From: SIG480 sp045595365
GTDB lineage: Bacteria > Bacillota > Clostridia > Oscillospirales > JAAYXM01
DNA length: 50,292 nucleotides
Direction of reading: 5' to 3'
NCBI GenBank assembly: GCA_045595365.1
Contig: JAZOAI010000043.1
Span: forward strand, 1-50,292
Shown here: piece after piece, positions 1-9,470 of the stretch
Layout: each line of letters starts with the position of its first letter
Position numbering within the stretch: the first letter of the stretch is position 1
Translations under genes and position numbers: made by a program
The notes under the pieces: model-generated
What the model was told of the DNA's origin: nothing
What the model saw: only the letters and a program-made list of their open reading frames with translations
Databases searched by the model: none

Positions 1-220
1 TTTGTAGCAAAATGCATTTTGCTACAAACCCTTTGGGGCTTTAGAAAAATAGTGCAGAATAAACAAATCGAACCCGAAGTAGTACATAAGTACGTCGAGA
101 GGTTCGATTTGTTTTATAGCATAAAGTGTAATTAAATCCTTAAATCCGGCACAAGCCGAATTTCCATTGTATTTTTACACTTTATGCGGTCTGGGCTGTT
201 TTGCTACAGCCCCTTAATTT
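1..220. repeat. Block of inverted repeats after the polysaccharide operon
   Basis: This gene-free stretch is made of stem-loops. Positions 1-28 are a perfect 28-bp palindrome (core TGTAGCAAAATG and its complement). Positions 61-74 pair perfectly with 101-114 (14 bp), 119-131 pair with 175-187 (13 bp), and GGGCTG at 193-198 pairs with CAGCCC at 207-212. The 24-bp core of the first palindrome recurs exactly at 30985-31008, where it forms a terminator. The last hairpin lies just after the stop of the nucleotidyltransferase gene and could end that transcript, though no clear T-run follows. No coding sequence is evident. Confidence 0.7.
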
Positions 221-1390
221 TTATTTGAAATTGTATCTAAGGCCTACATATTGGAGGCTTTCTCTGTATTCTCTGACCTTCTTATCCGAAATTGCGCATA
301 TATCGTTGAGTTTATTCTCAACCTTTGTTTTTTCTTTGAAGAAAATATGGGAAAGCCTTATAATCCAGAAAACAGGCAAGAGATATGGCAATTTCCCCAG
401 GGCCTCATACCTTTTTTTCATACTTTCAAAGGTCGGGAACAAGGTTCTTAAGAAGCTAAAAACTCTCCCCTTTATGTATGAGCCGTACTCATTCTCCTCT
501 CGGATGGCGGTGGATGCGAGGAAATTGTCATACACCCCGTATGCCCCGCTACTGAAGATAACGTTTGTTATAAAATCGGTTATCTCCGAATCCTTTGCCT
601 CTCCAAACCACACATCCATTGTTTTTTTTATGTTTATGTAGAAATCATATATCCCGAGCTTTTTGAGCTCGAGGTCTGCATATTCCTCGTCAATGTCTGT
701 TTCTTTTAAATACAGATGCAAATCGCAGATGTGCGTAATCCCTATTCCTGCTTCGCGGTAGTGCTTTGCAAAGTGCGTGAAAAGGTACACGAACATATCT
801 TCATTATTGAAGGTGTATTCGTTTTTTTCTTTCAAAACCGCGCGTTTCCAGCCGTCTCCGAAATAGGCATGAAAATCCTTGTTTTTGGTGGGCATAAGAA
901 TCTTGTGCAGCTCTATGAAAACACCGTCTTTTTTCCAGATAAGCTCGTGATTTGTTTCCTTTATTTCTTCATAACCGTTGCTTTTGAGCAGTTTTTTAAT
1001 AGTTTCATATTGCCGAAGCTTTATCAAAACATCAATATCGCTCATAACCCGCATTTCCGGCGAGGGGTAGAATTCCTTTAACGTGCTTCCCTTTAAAACG
1101 ATATAATCTATGCTGTTCTCATTAAACAGGCTCCTGATTTCAGAGAGCGTTCCTCTCTGCTTTTCGTCAAGCGTCATCTGGCTCACAACACTTTTGAGCA
1201 AAAGGTTTTTCGTAGCTTCCTCAACAGCTATGCCGCAATTATGCAAACCGTGATATATCATCGCTGTTATGTGATGCTCCGAAATAAGCCGCAGGAAGCC
1301 GTCAATGCCAAAGTCTGCCGAAACACTTTCCTTCTGCTGCGTTATTCCCGATTTTATGATGTTTATAAAATCCCTGATTTGTGCTTTCAA
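221..1390 (-). CDS. NTP_transf_5-like nucleotidyltransferase family protein
   Basis: This is a predicted cytoplasmic nucleotidyltransferase-fold protein of about 389 aa. The fold signature is visible as VLKGSTLKEFYP followed by MSDIDVLI, i.e. a Gly-Ser loop and the paired acidic residues (D.D) that bind metal in this superfamily. Members of the family often sit in polysaccharide and lantibiotic clusters, but their substrates are mostly unknown. It is the last gene of the operon and overlaps the end of the pyruvyltransferase fusion gene. The frame is open to a GTG at 1438. I prefer TTG at 1390, which has GGAAGGGG eight bases upstream, but the start is uncertain. The biochemical role is not inferable beyond the fold. 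Confidence 0.75.
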   Translation of the reverse strand: MKAQIRDFINIIKSGITQQKESVSADFGIDGFLRLISEHHITAMIYHGLHNCGIAVEEATKNLLLKSVVSQMTLDEKQRGTLSEIRSLFNENSIDYIVLKGSTLKEFYPSPEMRVMSDIDVLIKLRQYETIKKLLKSNGYEEIKETNHELIWKKDGVFIELHKILMPTKNKDFHAYFGDGWKRAVLKEKNEYTFNNEDMFVYLFTHFAKHYREAGIGITHICDLHLYLKETDIDEEYADLELKKLGIYDFYINIKKTMDVWFGEAKDSEITDFITNVIFSSGAYGVYDNFLASTAIREENEYGSYIKGRVFSFLRTLFPTFESMKKRYEALGKLPYLLPVFWIIRLSHIFFKEKTKVENKLNDICAISDKKVREYRESLQYVGLRYNFK

Positions 1391-1391
1391 G

Positions 1392-3710
1392 TCACGCACC
1401 CCTTCCGTGAAGAATTTTTCCAAGCGCCGCCTTTGCACTTTCTAAACACTCAAACAAATCGTAATACCTGCAGTACTTCTTCCGCAATTTGCGAAGCGAT
1501 TGATCTTTATTTTTCAATGCAGTAATTATCTCTTCCCGATATAGTGTTTGCTTTAAATTATAGGGTGCCTGAACGCTCCAGTATTCCTCCAGATTTTGTT
1601 CTTGTATAATACAATTTTCTTCTTTGAGATGTTTTAATAATTCACACCCCGCCGCAGTGTTTGCAATAACCATAGAAACGGGGTTTTCGCTTTTTTCAAA
1701 TCGCTTTCCCAAATAATCTCCAATTCTCAGATCTGCACTTGATTTTTCTCTGTACGGACATTCCGAACACGCCTGCATATCACACATGCCGCGTCTGAAA
1801 AAGGCATAAAAATCGTCTTTTCTCTCTGGTTTTAAATAGATTTTTTCGTTTCCCTGTATTTTTATTTGCCTTTTGTGCCAATTTTCAGTTCTGTCACGGA
1901 ATACAACATGCGGATTTTTGCCGGTCGAATACTTTTTATCTATTTCTTCAATATACCTTGTCCACAAATGATATGTAGGAACGCCATGGCATATTAAATC
2001 AACTAAAATTACATTTTGCATGGATTTTTTTTGTGATAAAACTTTTTTGACGGCAGCAACCTGACACGGCGTTCCAAAGAAGATGAGTTTGCTGTCATTC
2101 TCCATAAAATTTATTTTTTTGATAACCTCTGCCGTTGCGCTTTGAATATATTTTGAGCCCTGCAACATTTTAATTTTATCATTTTCTTCAGGCGAAATTA
2201 AAATATGTCTTGCGGCAGAGCTTTCGTGGTCATAAGCACACCCACATACATAATATTTGTTTTTTATTCCAAATTGAGATACCGCATATCCAACGCCCCC
2301 GGAAGACGATGCCCTCAGTGCTTGCTCTGACTTGTTTTCTACAGAATACAGGCCACAAGCATCTTTTATTTCTTTTGCTTTAACGTTCGTCATCGGGCAA
2401 ACAGCTTTGCATTTTCCGCATTTGATGCATTTTTGCTGCTGTATTGAATACTGTTCAAACCCTTCTTCGTTTTTTGATATAGTTATCGCCCCGCTCGGGC
2501 AAACGGCAGAACAAGCTCCGCAGCCGCAACAAGTATCTGTTATTTTGTAGTCATACTCTTTTTTATCTGAAACATATTCAGTAGCCTTTTCAAGCGATTG
2601 TTTCAAATAACTCATTGAATCTTTTCGCATTTTCACAAGAAGTTCATTTGCTCTTTCAAAGCTACATTTCTCAAATTCAGAAAAACTATATTGCGAAGCA
2701 CTCAGAATCAATCTGTCTCTGAGTTGTAAAGCTTCAAGTAAATTTATTACACGGCTGTTTTGATTTTCTTCATCATTATCGGCAAATCTTTTGAAGGCGG
2801 TAAACGGCACGTTATAAATTATTGAAAATGCCATACCGTGAAAAGAATCCGTGCATACATAACGTGCATTTTTAATCAAAGAAACAAATTCTTCCGGCCC
2901 GACCTCAAACGGGATTTTATTTGAATCTGAAAATTGGTTTCTTTTTACCGGGATTACATAGTAGGGTATCCCGGTTTTTTTTGACAGCTTTGATACATAT
3001 TTGCTGTAATTTTCAGGGTTCCCTAAAAAATAACAAATAATATATTCTTTATCCGGTGCTTTTTTTATGTCAGAATAATCAACAAAATTATCCCAATCAT
3101 CTTTTGAAAGCAACAAAGTCGGGTCTAAAACAATTTTTGCTTCTTTCCCGGTTAAATCTTTTATCAGTTCCCTTCCGTCTTTTTCCCTTACGCTTAAGTT
3201 CAAAAAACGTTCCAAAGCTTTTGATATTCTTCTTTTCAACCGCTCATCATCAACTCTGTTGATCCCCAGACTCGGGGCATATGCTACCATTCTTTCCGGC
3301 TCATCAACAAAGGACAAAAAATATTTGTCGTCATAGCCAAGCGGAGACCAGATCTGATCGCTGCCACAGACAAATGCATTATATTCATTATTTAAATCGT
3401 GTACTTCTGCAAATGACCTACACGGCATGGTCTGTGTAATGTTTTTTGATAAAAACTCATTAAATAACTTCTCTCGTTCGGGAGAGATAGTAATTGGATT
3501 TGTCAGTTCTTTTAATTTTCTAAGAACTGTTTTCAAAAGCGAACGATATATTTTATCGCAAGAATAATTTCTATTGTTCTTTGGTGTGTAATTTATAACA
3601 TCCACACCATAACCAAGCTGCTTGATTATTTTATAAAGAGAAACAGCCTGCAGGGCAGTGCCGTAATTGTGATACTTATACCAAGTAATAAGGGCAACAT
3701 TTTTTCTCAT
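1392..3710 (-). CDS. Polysaccharide pyruvyl transferase fused to ferredoxin/FrhB domain
   Basis: A 772-aa two-part protein. Residues about 1-370 look like a polysaccharide pyruvyl transferase (start ITWYKYHNYGTALQ, then FVCGSDQIWSP and a late DSFHGMAFS motif), the family that adds pyruvate ketals to sugars. Residues about 390-450 hold two ferredoxin clusters (CCGCGACSAVCP and CIKCGKCKAVCP). The remainder resembles coenzyme F420 hydrogenase/dehydrogenase beta subunit (FrhB), with GTPCQVAAVKK and a further Cys set near CDMQACSECPYR. Separate neighbouring genes of these two types are common in capsule loci; here they form one chain. The redox partner is unknown. It follows the flippase gene directly, with AGAGGG before the ATG. 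Confidence 0.85.
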   Translation of the reverse strand: MRKNVALITWYKYHNYGTALQAVSLYKIIKQLGYGVDVINYTPKNNRNYSCDKIYRSLLKTVLRKLKELTNPITISPEREKLFNEFLSKNITQTMPCRSFAEVHDLNNEYNAFVCGSDQIWSPLGYDDKYFLSFVDEPERMVAYAPSLGINRVDDERLKRRISKALERFLNLSVREKDGRELIKDLTGKEAKIVLDPTLLLSKDDWDNFVDYSDIKKAPDKEYIICYFLGNPENYSKYVSKLSKKTGIPYYVIPVKRNQFSDSNKIPFEVGPEEFVSLIKNARYVCTDSFHGMAFSIIYNVPFTAFKRFADNDEENQNSRVINLLEALQLRDRLILSASQYSFSEFEKCSFERANELLVKMRKDSMSYLKQSLEKATEYVSDKKEYDYKITDTCCGCGACSAVCPSGAITISKNEEGFEQYSIQQQKCIKCGKCKAVCPMTNVKAKEIKDACGLYSVENKSEQALRASSSGGVGYAVSQFGIKNKYYVCGCAYDHESSAARHILISPEENDKIKMLQGSKYIQSATAEVIKKINFMENDSKLIFFGTPCQVAAVKKVLSQKKSMQNVILVDLICHGVPTYHLWTRYIEEIDKKYSTGKNPHVVFRDRTENWHKRQIKIQGNEKIYLKPERKDDFYAFFRRGMCDMQACSECPYREKSSADLRIGDYLGKRFEKSENPVSMVIANTAAGCELLKHLKEENCIIQEQNLEEYWSVQAPYNLKQTLYREEIITALKNKDQSLRKLRKKYCRYYDLFECLESAKAALGKILHGRGA

Positions 3711-3711
3711 T

Positions 3712-4950
3712 TCAATCCCTCTTTACGAAACAGCTTTTGTTTTTATATACAAAACACATACGCACTAACATAAAAACCATTTCTGTTCCTGATTTTAAAA
3801 CTGCGAGATATATCAATGTAAATTTATTAATCCAAATCAACACAATCAGTCCTAAAATATGTAGAACTGCAGCAATAATAGTTGATGTTGTAACTATTTT
3901 TTCTCTGCCAATGGCCCCCAGGGTTGGCCAGCCATATATCTGTGCAGGAAAGGAAAAAAACAATATTGGTATCATATACCGGAACAGATGATACGCGCTT
4001 ATGTACTTTTCACCTCCAACAATCATCAGTGCCGTTTTTGCAAAAAAGAAGCTGAAAATGCAACCCGCAGTTACAATCGGCATACATATCTTGAGTATCT
4101 TGTGAATAAAGGCTAAGCTCTTTTCTTTTATCATATGCGGATATACACTGTTGCATATGGGGGCGTATAGCCCTTGTATTGAAGATATGATATTTATACA
4201 CAAGCTCCAATGCGCAATCTGAGCCAAATCTGATATATATATTCCTACCAAAACTGTATTTAATGCTGAAAATGCAGTTGTTGCAACGCTGGACATAAAA
4301 TACACAAATGAATTTTTAAGCATCAAAAAGCAGTCTTTTATCTTGCTTACACGTATCTTAATTCCAATTTTTTTAATGATTATGAATGAAATTATTATTG
4401 AAATTATATGCGACATAATATCAAGCAAAGGAATCCAAAGCAAATCGCCGTCTCCCTTAATTACCAAAAAGGTTAAAATTACGGACGCCCCTTTTGATAT
4501 AAGGTAGATGCTCGTAATATACTGCATTTTTTCAATTCCTCTGAACAGGAAATCAGCTAAAAACACAGTTGTTGCAACTGCCAGAAAGCTTAAAAACACG
4601 AATGCAATGTTCAGTTGCAAAATTTTGATCGAAAAGCACATTATCACGAGCATAATAAATGAAATTACAGAAAGAATGAGTTTTGAAAAAAATGTGTTTC
4701 CGACAATATATCCTATTTTTTCCTTGTTTCCATTCGCTGTTACAATATCTCTGACAGAGGATAGGATAAAACCAAAGTCAATTAAAAGCTGTATATATGT
4801 CATACAGCTTTTAACATATGAAACCAAACCATACATATCCTCACTTAACACCCTCGTCAAATAAGGGAGCGTCAGCAACGGAAATATCATTTTTGCTATA
4901 TTCATAATATAGAGCATAACGGTATTTTTCAAAACCTTGCTTTCTGCCAT
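3712..4950 (-). CDS. Wzx-like polysaccharide flippase
   Basis: A 412-aa integral membrane protein with about twelve hydrophobic segments, typical of the MATE/MVF-like polysaccharide transporters that flip undecaprenyl-linked repeat units across the membrane. The N-terminus (LKNTVMLYIMNIAKMIFPLLTLPYLTRVL) is the classic start of this family, including the PYLTRVL element. It follows the GT32-like gene with one base between stop and ATG and has GGGAGAG as ribosome binding site. Together with the Wzy-like gene it points to Wzx/Wzy-dependent assembly. The transported sugar cannot be told from sequence. Confidence 0.88.
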   Translation of the reverse strand: MAESKVLKNTVMLYIMNIAKMIFPLLTLPYLTRVLSEDMYGLVSYVKSCMTYIQLLIDFGFILSSVRDIVTANGNKEKIGYIVGNTFFSKLILSVISFIMLVIMCFSIKILQLNIAFVFLSFLAVATTVFLADFLFRGIEKMQYITSIYLISKGASVILTFLVIKGDGDLLWIPLLDIMSHIISIIISFIIIKKIGIKIRVSKIKDCFLMLKNSFVYFMSSVATTAFSALNTVLVGIYISDLAQIAHWSLCINIISSIQGLYAPICNSVYPHMIKEKSLAFIHKILKICMPIVTAGCIFSFFFAKTALMIVGGEKYISAYHLFRYMIPILFFSFPAQIYGWPTLGAIGREKIVTTSTIIAAVLHILGLIVLIWINKFTLIYLAVLKSGTEMVFMLVRMCFVYKNKSCFVKRD

Positions 4951-4951
4951 A

Positions 4952-5677
4952 TTATACTCTCCCTAAAATTTTTCGCAAAAACCGGGCGGCCTTTTCGCCA
5001 AAGTTCCTGTTAACAAAACGGTATACCCTGCCCCTGAATTTGCTGCTTTTCTTCTCCCAGCTGCCGGCAAACTCGTGTATGGAGCGGGTGTTCTCTGTGA
5101 TGTTAAGTCTCCCCGTTTCCATATCAATCGGGCAGAAATACTCCGTCGGATAAATATTTATACCCGCAACGCTCTGGAAATCACCTGTTTCCTGCAGTCC
5201 GTATTTTTTCAGTATGCGGGTTGTCCTTGAGACAATCGTTGTCATATCATAGCCCCCATCGGGCTTTAAAAACTCACTTTTCCGGTAATCATTGAGCATT
5301 TCTTTTATGAAACTGCTTTTTGCGCACGCGCCTACTCCCAGTCCGGGGTTTACTGCCCCGCATCTCTCAAAGCCCATAAAGCTTCCTTTTTCAACGATGT
5401 CGTCAAAGGATTTTATGACCTTAACATCCGTGTCAAAATATATTCCGCCCTCGTTATACAGAATTTCAAACCTTGCATAGTCGCTTACAAACGCCCATTT
5501 TTTTGCCTCGTATGCTTCTTTAACATATTGGCAGCAATTAACGTCAAAATTATCTTCGTTCCATTCTTTTATTTCATAATCGGGGAAAAACTTTTTCCAG
5601 CTTTCCAGACAATCTCTCCCCTGTTTATTTAAAGGGTTTCCGCCAAACCAACAATAATGTATAATTTTAGGTATCAC
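4952..5677 (-). CDS. GT32-like (OCH1/capsular) glycosyltransferase
   Basis: A cytoplasmic sugar transferase of about 241 aa. It begins IPKIIHYCWFGG, the hallmark of the DXD-containing glycosyltransferase sugar-binding family, followed by SDYARFEILYNEGGIYFDTDV, which supplies the DxD metal and nucleotide-sugar binding motif. The C-terminal part is basic and could lie against the membrane. The longest frame starts at a GTG at 5686, but GTG at 5677 has AGGAG eight bases upstream and puts the family motif right at the N-terminus, so I use it. It overlaps the end of the polymerase gene by 11 bases. Donor and acceptor are unknown. Confidence 0.85.
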   Translation of the reverse strand: MIPKIIHYCWFGGNPLNKQGRDCLESWKKFFPDYEIKEWNEDNFDVNCCQYVKEAYEAKKWAFVSDYARFEILYNEGGIYFDTDVKVIKSFDDIVEKGSFMGFERCGAVNPGLGVGACAKSSFIKEMLNDYRKSEFLKPDGGYDMTTIVSRTTRILKKYGLQETGDFQSVAGINIYPTEYFCPIDMETGRLNITENTRSIHEFAGSWEKKSSKFRGRVYRFVNRNFGEKAARFLRKILGRV

Positions 5678-7109
5678 CCTTCTCACTCCTTGTATAGGTT
5701 GTTTTTTCTAACAAGTACATCGGTAAAATCAATGTAAAATAATATATCATTGTAATCTCAATGTTATACATAACGATTCCCATGCTGAAATAAAAGGCGG
5801 TTATCAAATATCGAATGCAGCTCATTGGATTTTGATTAAGATTTTTATTCAGGGACACTCCTGCGTCAAATGCAATTTTAGTGAATATTATCGAATATAT
5901 CGGTGCAAATATTGCACCAAAATAATAATATCCCATCCCTATTGTTGGAGGTATTTGCCCCATAGAATAATTATAGTCATTAAAAAATGGCTGAATGGTA
6001 TCTCCTGATAATTGAAAAATTGTATTGCCATATGGGAATGTACTTGTAAAATCATACAGGAAAAATCTTATCCTATAGTCAAGGGTTCGGGGCAAATTAA
6101 ATACACCTGAAACAATATTTACTCCCGAAAAATAGGAGCTTGATCTCCATGAAAACGATTCTGCTAAGTTGTTATCACCACTCCTAAAGAGCCACCAAGC
6201 CACAACAGAAACAGCACCAAGTGCCAGTAAAATGATTGTTCTTTTTTTTGCTTTTTTCGGAGCAAACATATAGTTATATAAAAACAACAAACAGATAACA
6301 TATATTAAGCTTTTGGCTATAGTCCCGGAAATAAAAAACAACGGAACGATGCATAGCAATAATGCCAGAAGCTTTCTGAAGAAAGACTTTTTTGTTGATA
6401 ACTGAACAATTAAAAAAGCAGGAAGTAGCAAAATTAATGCTCGCGACAGGTACATGCCTGTAACTAAAGATAATTTGCTTATAAACGAAACCGCATACTT
6501 TGAAATGACATATGCATCCTCGTAATTTGAAAAGTGTTCTTCGGTAATTTCAAATATCGTTCGATACATATCCATTATCTGCGGAGTAGCGCGTAAACAC
6601 AGCAGAAAAAGAATCAATGCGGCGAAAATCAAAAATTTATAGACTGCACCTATCTTAAATATGTGCTCTTCTTCAGATATTTGAATCTGATTCTTGTTTT
6701 TCTTCATTTTATAATGGAGAGTTGAAAATACAGCGATGGCTTCATACGCAACCAATAGAATAGCATAAAATGTATTCTTCTCAACATTAAGTGTAATTGT
6801 GCTGTGATACCTTCCGAAACGCATAAAAAGCGGGCTCAAAACCATTCTGACGAAAAATAGAATTATTATTATTGCCATTCCAAGATTTTGGGACATGTTA
6901 TTATACAACTTCAGCGAAAAAAAAGAGAGTATTCCATATGTAAGCGGCAGCAAAAATAGACTATTGTAACAATAAGGGCGAGTTGTATCAATCACAATCC
7001 ATATTGTTGCAAATAAGGATGCAGATGTGATTGTCACCCAAAGTAAAACAACAAAAAACTTTGATTTCTTTAGCTCTTTTTCACTTTGTTTTGTATTTTC
7101 CAAGACCAT
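5667..7109 (-). CDS. Wzy-like polysaccharide polymerase
   Basis: A 480-aa protein with about twelve hydrophobic segments and a large extracytoplasmic loop toward the C-terminal half (around residues 310-390, rich in aromatic residues). This topology and its place between glycosyltransferase genes and a flippase gene fit an O-antigen/exopolysaccharide repeat-unit polymerase. Wzy proteins are too divergent for a diagnostic motif, so the call rests on topology and context. AGGGAG precedes the ATG. Codon use is AT-rich, as in the rest of this operon and unlike the GC-richer genes beyond 8359, which suggests the cluster was acquired laterally. Confidence 0.75.
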   Translation of the reverse strand: MVLENTKQSEKELKKSKFFVVLLWVTITSASLFATIWIVIDTTRPYCYNSLFLLPLTYGILSFFSLKLYNNMSQNLGMAIIIILFFVRMVLSPLFMRFGRYHSTITLNVEKNTFYAILLVAYEAIAVFSTLHYKMKKNKNQIQISEEEHIFKIGAVYKFLIFAALILFLLCLRATPQIMDMYRTIFEITEEHFSNYEDAYVISKYAVSFISKLSLVTGMYLSRALILLLPAFLIVQLSTKKSFFRKLLALLLCIVPLFFISGTIAKSLIYVICLLFLYNYMFAPKKAKKRTIILLALGAVSVVAWWLFRSGDNNLAESFSWRSSSYFSGVNIVSGVFNLPRTLDYRIRFFLYDFTSTFPYGNTIFQLSGDTIQPFFNDYNYSMGQIPPTIGMGYYYFGAIFAPIYSIIFTKIAFDAGVSLNKNLNQNPMSCIRYLITAFYFSMGIVMYNIEITMIYYFTLILPMYLLEKTTYTRSEKGDT

Positions 7110-7119
7110 CTTTTTCTCC

Positions 7120-8205
7120 CTATATTTTTGGTTCTTTCTCTTTTACTATTTTTTTATACTGCTCAATTGCATCAGATGACACAGCTTCCCACATAAAGTT
7201 TTCGCGGATTAATACGCGGCCGTTCTTCGATTTTTCGCTCCACGACTCTCTGTCTTTTATTGCAGCTTCAATCTTTTCGGCAATAGAGTCAACATCCGTT
7301 TCCGCTACCCATCCGGCGTTGTACTTATCTACGACATCTCCAAGGCAGGTGCCTTTTGTTACGAGACACGGGATACCGCAGCCCAAAGCTTCCAATATCC
7401 CCATAGGCATACCTTCTATTCTTGATGTCTGAATAAAAATGTCTGTTGCAAGAAGCTTTTCTTCTTTTTCTCTGCCCGTTACCTTGTCATTCAGGGTAAC
7501 AAGCCCTTCCAGTTTATACTTTTTAATGAGCTTTCTTATCTTTTTGTGGCGGCCTTCGCGGTCTGGGCCGAAAAGCTCAACCGTGGCATTATTCTCGCGC
7601 ATAAACTCTTCTTTTTTCTTCACCGCCTTGATAAGCAGATCTATGCCTTTTGTCAAAACCTGAGTTCTTCCTATGTAAACAAACCTTACGCCGCGAGAAC
7701 TAAACTCAGATTTAATACTTTGAGGTAAATCAATTCCGTTTGTTGCAACAAAACCCTTTTCCCGAAAGAGAGATTCTTTCATTTCGTTTTGTGACAGAAA
7801 CTGTATTTTTGCGGCGTGGCGGAACATCTTATTGAAAAACAAAATGTTCGCAGGCAGTTTTTTATACCTCTTCGTTCTTTGCGCATCCTTCCCGAGTGCG
7901 GCGTGAGGAACAATTATATACGGGATTCCTTTCTCATAAAAATCTTTCGCAAGCTTCAAATACTCGTAATAATAGCAATCGTGAAAGACGACAAGATCGG
8001 GGTTGTCAAACGGCGGCTTGAGATTTGAAAGCTCAAAGTCTTTGTCAAACGCTATTTGATTTTCAACTCCGGCAATTGTTACGTTTTTTATATTTAAAAG
8101 CGCCGTTTCAGTATATTTCCCCTGTGAAACAACGTGTTTAGGAACCACAATGTTAATCCCGTTAAGTGTATTCTCTCTAATTGATGCGATATGTAAAATA
8201 ACCAT
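7120..8205 (-). CDS. GT4-family glycosyltransferase
   Basis: A GT-B fold, retaining glycosyltransferase of about 361 aa. Visible elements are FVYIGRTQVLTKGIDLLIKAV at the domain junction, and RIEGMPMGILEALGCGIPCLVT in the C-terminal Rossmann domain, with the E...E motif that contacts the nucleotide-sugar. It is the first gene of the polysaccharide operon. The frame is open to 8280, but ATG at 8205 has AAGAGGG seven bases upstream and starts with a normal GT-B beta strand (MVILHIASI), so the first 25 codons of the longer frame are dropped. Sugar specificity is unknown. Confidence 0.9.
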   Translation of the reverse strand: MVILHIASIRENTLNGINIVVPKHVVSQGKYTETALLNIKNVTIAGVENQIAFDKDFELSNLKPPFDNPDLVVFHDCYYYEYLKLAKDFYEKGIPYIIVPHAALGKDAQRTKRYKKLPANILFFNKMFRHAAKIQFLSQNEMKESLFREKGFVATNGIDLPQSIKSEFSSRGVRFVYIGRTQVLTKGIDLLIKAVKKKEEFMRENNATVELFGPDREGRHKKIRKLIKKYKLEGLVTLNDKVTGREKEEKLLATDIFIQTSRIEGMPMGILEALGCGIPCLVTKGTCLGDVVDKYNAGWVAETDVDSIAEKIEAAIKDRESWSEKSKNGRVLIRENFMWEAVSSDAIEQYKKIVKEKEPKI

Positions 8206-8308
8206 AACAACCCTCTTAAAAATAACCGCGCTGATTTCTCTCTTAAAAACCGCAGGCTCCCCCATAGACTTAAACGTCAAATTGGGCTTTACTTGCAGTT
8301 TTTAAGTA

Positions 8309-8338
8309 ATCTTAACATATGTTGCGTTTCGCTGTCAA
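8309..8338 (-). promoter_or_regulatory. Candidate promoter of the polysaccharide operon
   Basis: On the minus strand a perfect -35 TTGACA (8333-8338) is followed 18 bases later by TAAGAT (8309-8314), preceded by TGT as in extended -10 elements. It lies about 100 bases before the GT4 start. A small hairpin (TGCGTT/AACGCA, 8323-8342) overlaps it. The -10 match is only four of six. Confidence 0.5.
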
Positions 8339-8358
8339 CGCACAGACAGCACACTCTT

Positions 8359-9456
8359 CTATCTTATATATTTTTTGAGCATATCGTATGCATCGTCCTG
8401 AGTGGGTTCATAGATGCCGCGCATAGTACTGCCGCCGCCAAATCCGATTCGCATATACTTCATCGCATCCTCACGCTCGAATTTTCTGTCGCAGGGGACA
8501 ACCGATTCAATAAGCCGCCTGAACTCCTCGGCATTTTTAACTCCGCAGATGCGATAGACCCGCATTGCCTTATCCTCTGCAACACGCGCGGAATACTCTA
8601 CGAAATCTGCGAGGAAGTATGCATTTGCCTCCCCATGTGACATCCCTTCAAAGTATGTCAGGGGGTATCCGAAGGAATGGACAAAGCTTGTCCCGGTGAT
8701 GGAGATTACCATTCCCGCAAGCATAGAGCCGTAAAGAAGGCGCTCTCTCAGGTTATAATCAAGCCTTCCGTCGGAAAGCGCGCGAAGCGACCGCCCGACA
8801 TAGAGCATCGCCTTTTCCGCAAGCGCATCGGACACAACAGTTGCAGTTTTTGCAAAATACCCCTCAACTGCGTGCGACAGAGCATCCACCGCCGTTGCGT
8901 TTGTTGTGTTCTGAGGAAGCGTTACCGTATATTCCGCGTCAAGAAGCGCGGCGCATGGGAATATTTTCTCTGTCTTAAGTGTTTTTTTGTTCTGAATTTT
9001 GTGATATGTAAGAACGGAATATTGCGTTACCTCGCTCCCTGTTCCCGCAGTTGTCGGAACTGCAATGACCGGAAGCGGCTCACTTTTACATTCGCCGTCA
9101 TACAGCGTCTCCGGGGTGAGGTGGAAATTTGGCGCAAAATAAGCTGCGGCCTTTGCCGCATCGAGCGGGCTTCCGCCGCCGATTCCGATTATGAAATCCG
9201 CTCGCTCGGCGCGCGCCATCTGCCCCGCCGCATAGCAGGTTTCAACGGTAGGGTTCTGCTCGACCTTATCAAACACGGAAAAAGCTACTCCGCACTTTGA
9301 GAGCGCGGCCTTAACGTCATCAAGCGCTCCGCAGAGGCGCGCCGAGACTGCGCCGCACACTATGAGAGCGCGCTTGCCGTGCTTTGAAAAGTCATACTCC
9401 GCGCAAACTCCGCGCCCTGAATATACCTTAACGGGGTTATAAAAAAGACTTGTCAT
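8359..9456 (-). CDS. Iron-containing alcohol dehydrogenase
   Basis: A 365-aa group III (iron-activated) alcohol dehydrogenase family protein, expected to interconvert an alcohol and a carbonyl with NAD(P)H in the cytoplasm. The nucleotide-binding motif IGIGGGSPLDAAKAAA is near residue 95. Metal-ligand positions are visible as DALSHAVEGYF, then SFVHSFGYPLTYFEGMSHGEANAYFL, giving the Asp and His set. The C-terminal domain is shorter than in butanol dehydrogenases. It lies 14 bases after the PBP2 gene and is probably the last gene of the zapA operon, although its function has no clear link to cell-wall growth. Substrate unknown. Confidence 0.88.
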   Translation of the reverse strand: MTSLFYNPVKVYSGRGVCAEYDFSKHGKRALIVCGAVSARLCGALDDVKAALSKCGVAFSVFDKVEQNPTVETCYAAGQMARAERADFIIGIGGGSPLDAAKAAAYFAPNFHLTPETLYDGECKSEPLPVIAVPTTAGTGSEVTQYSVLTYHKIQNKKTLKTEKIFPCAALLDAEYTVTLPQNTTNATAVDALSHAVEGYFAKTATVVSDALAEKAMLYVGRSLRALSDGRLDYNLRERLLYGSMLAGMVISITGTSFVHSFGYPLTYFEGMSHGEANAYFLADFVEYSARVAEDKAMRVYRICGVKNAEEFRRLIESVVPCDRKFEREDAMKYMRIGFGGGSTMRGIYEPTQDDAYDMLKKYIR

Positions 9457-9470
9457 TTTTCTCTTCCTCC

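Noticed and set aside
201..641. Plus-strand reading frames opposite the polysaccharide genes
   Set aside because: They mirror the minus-strand genes, lack ribosome binding sites and show no family features.
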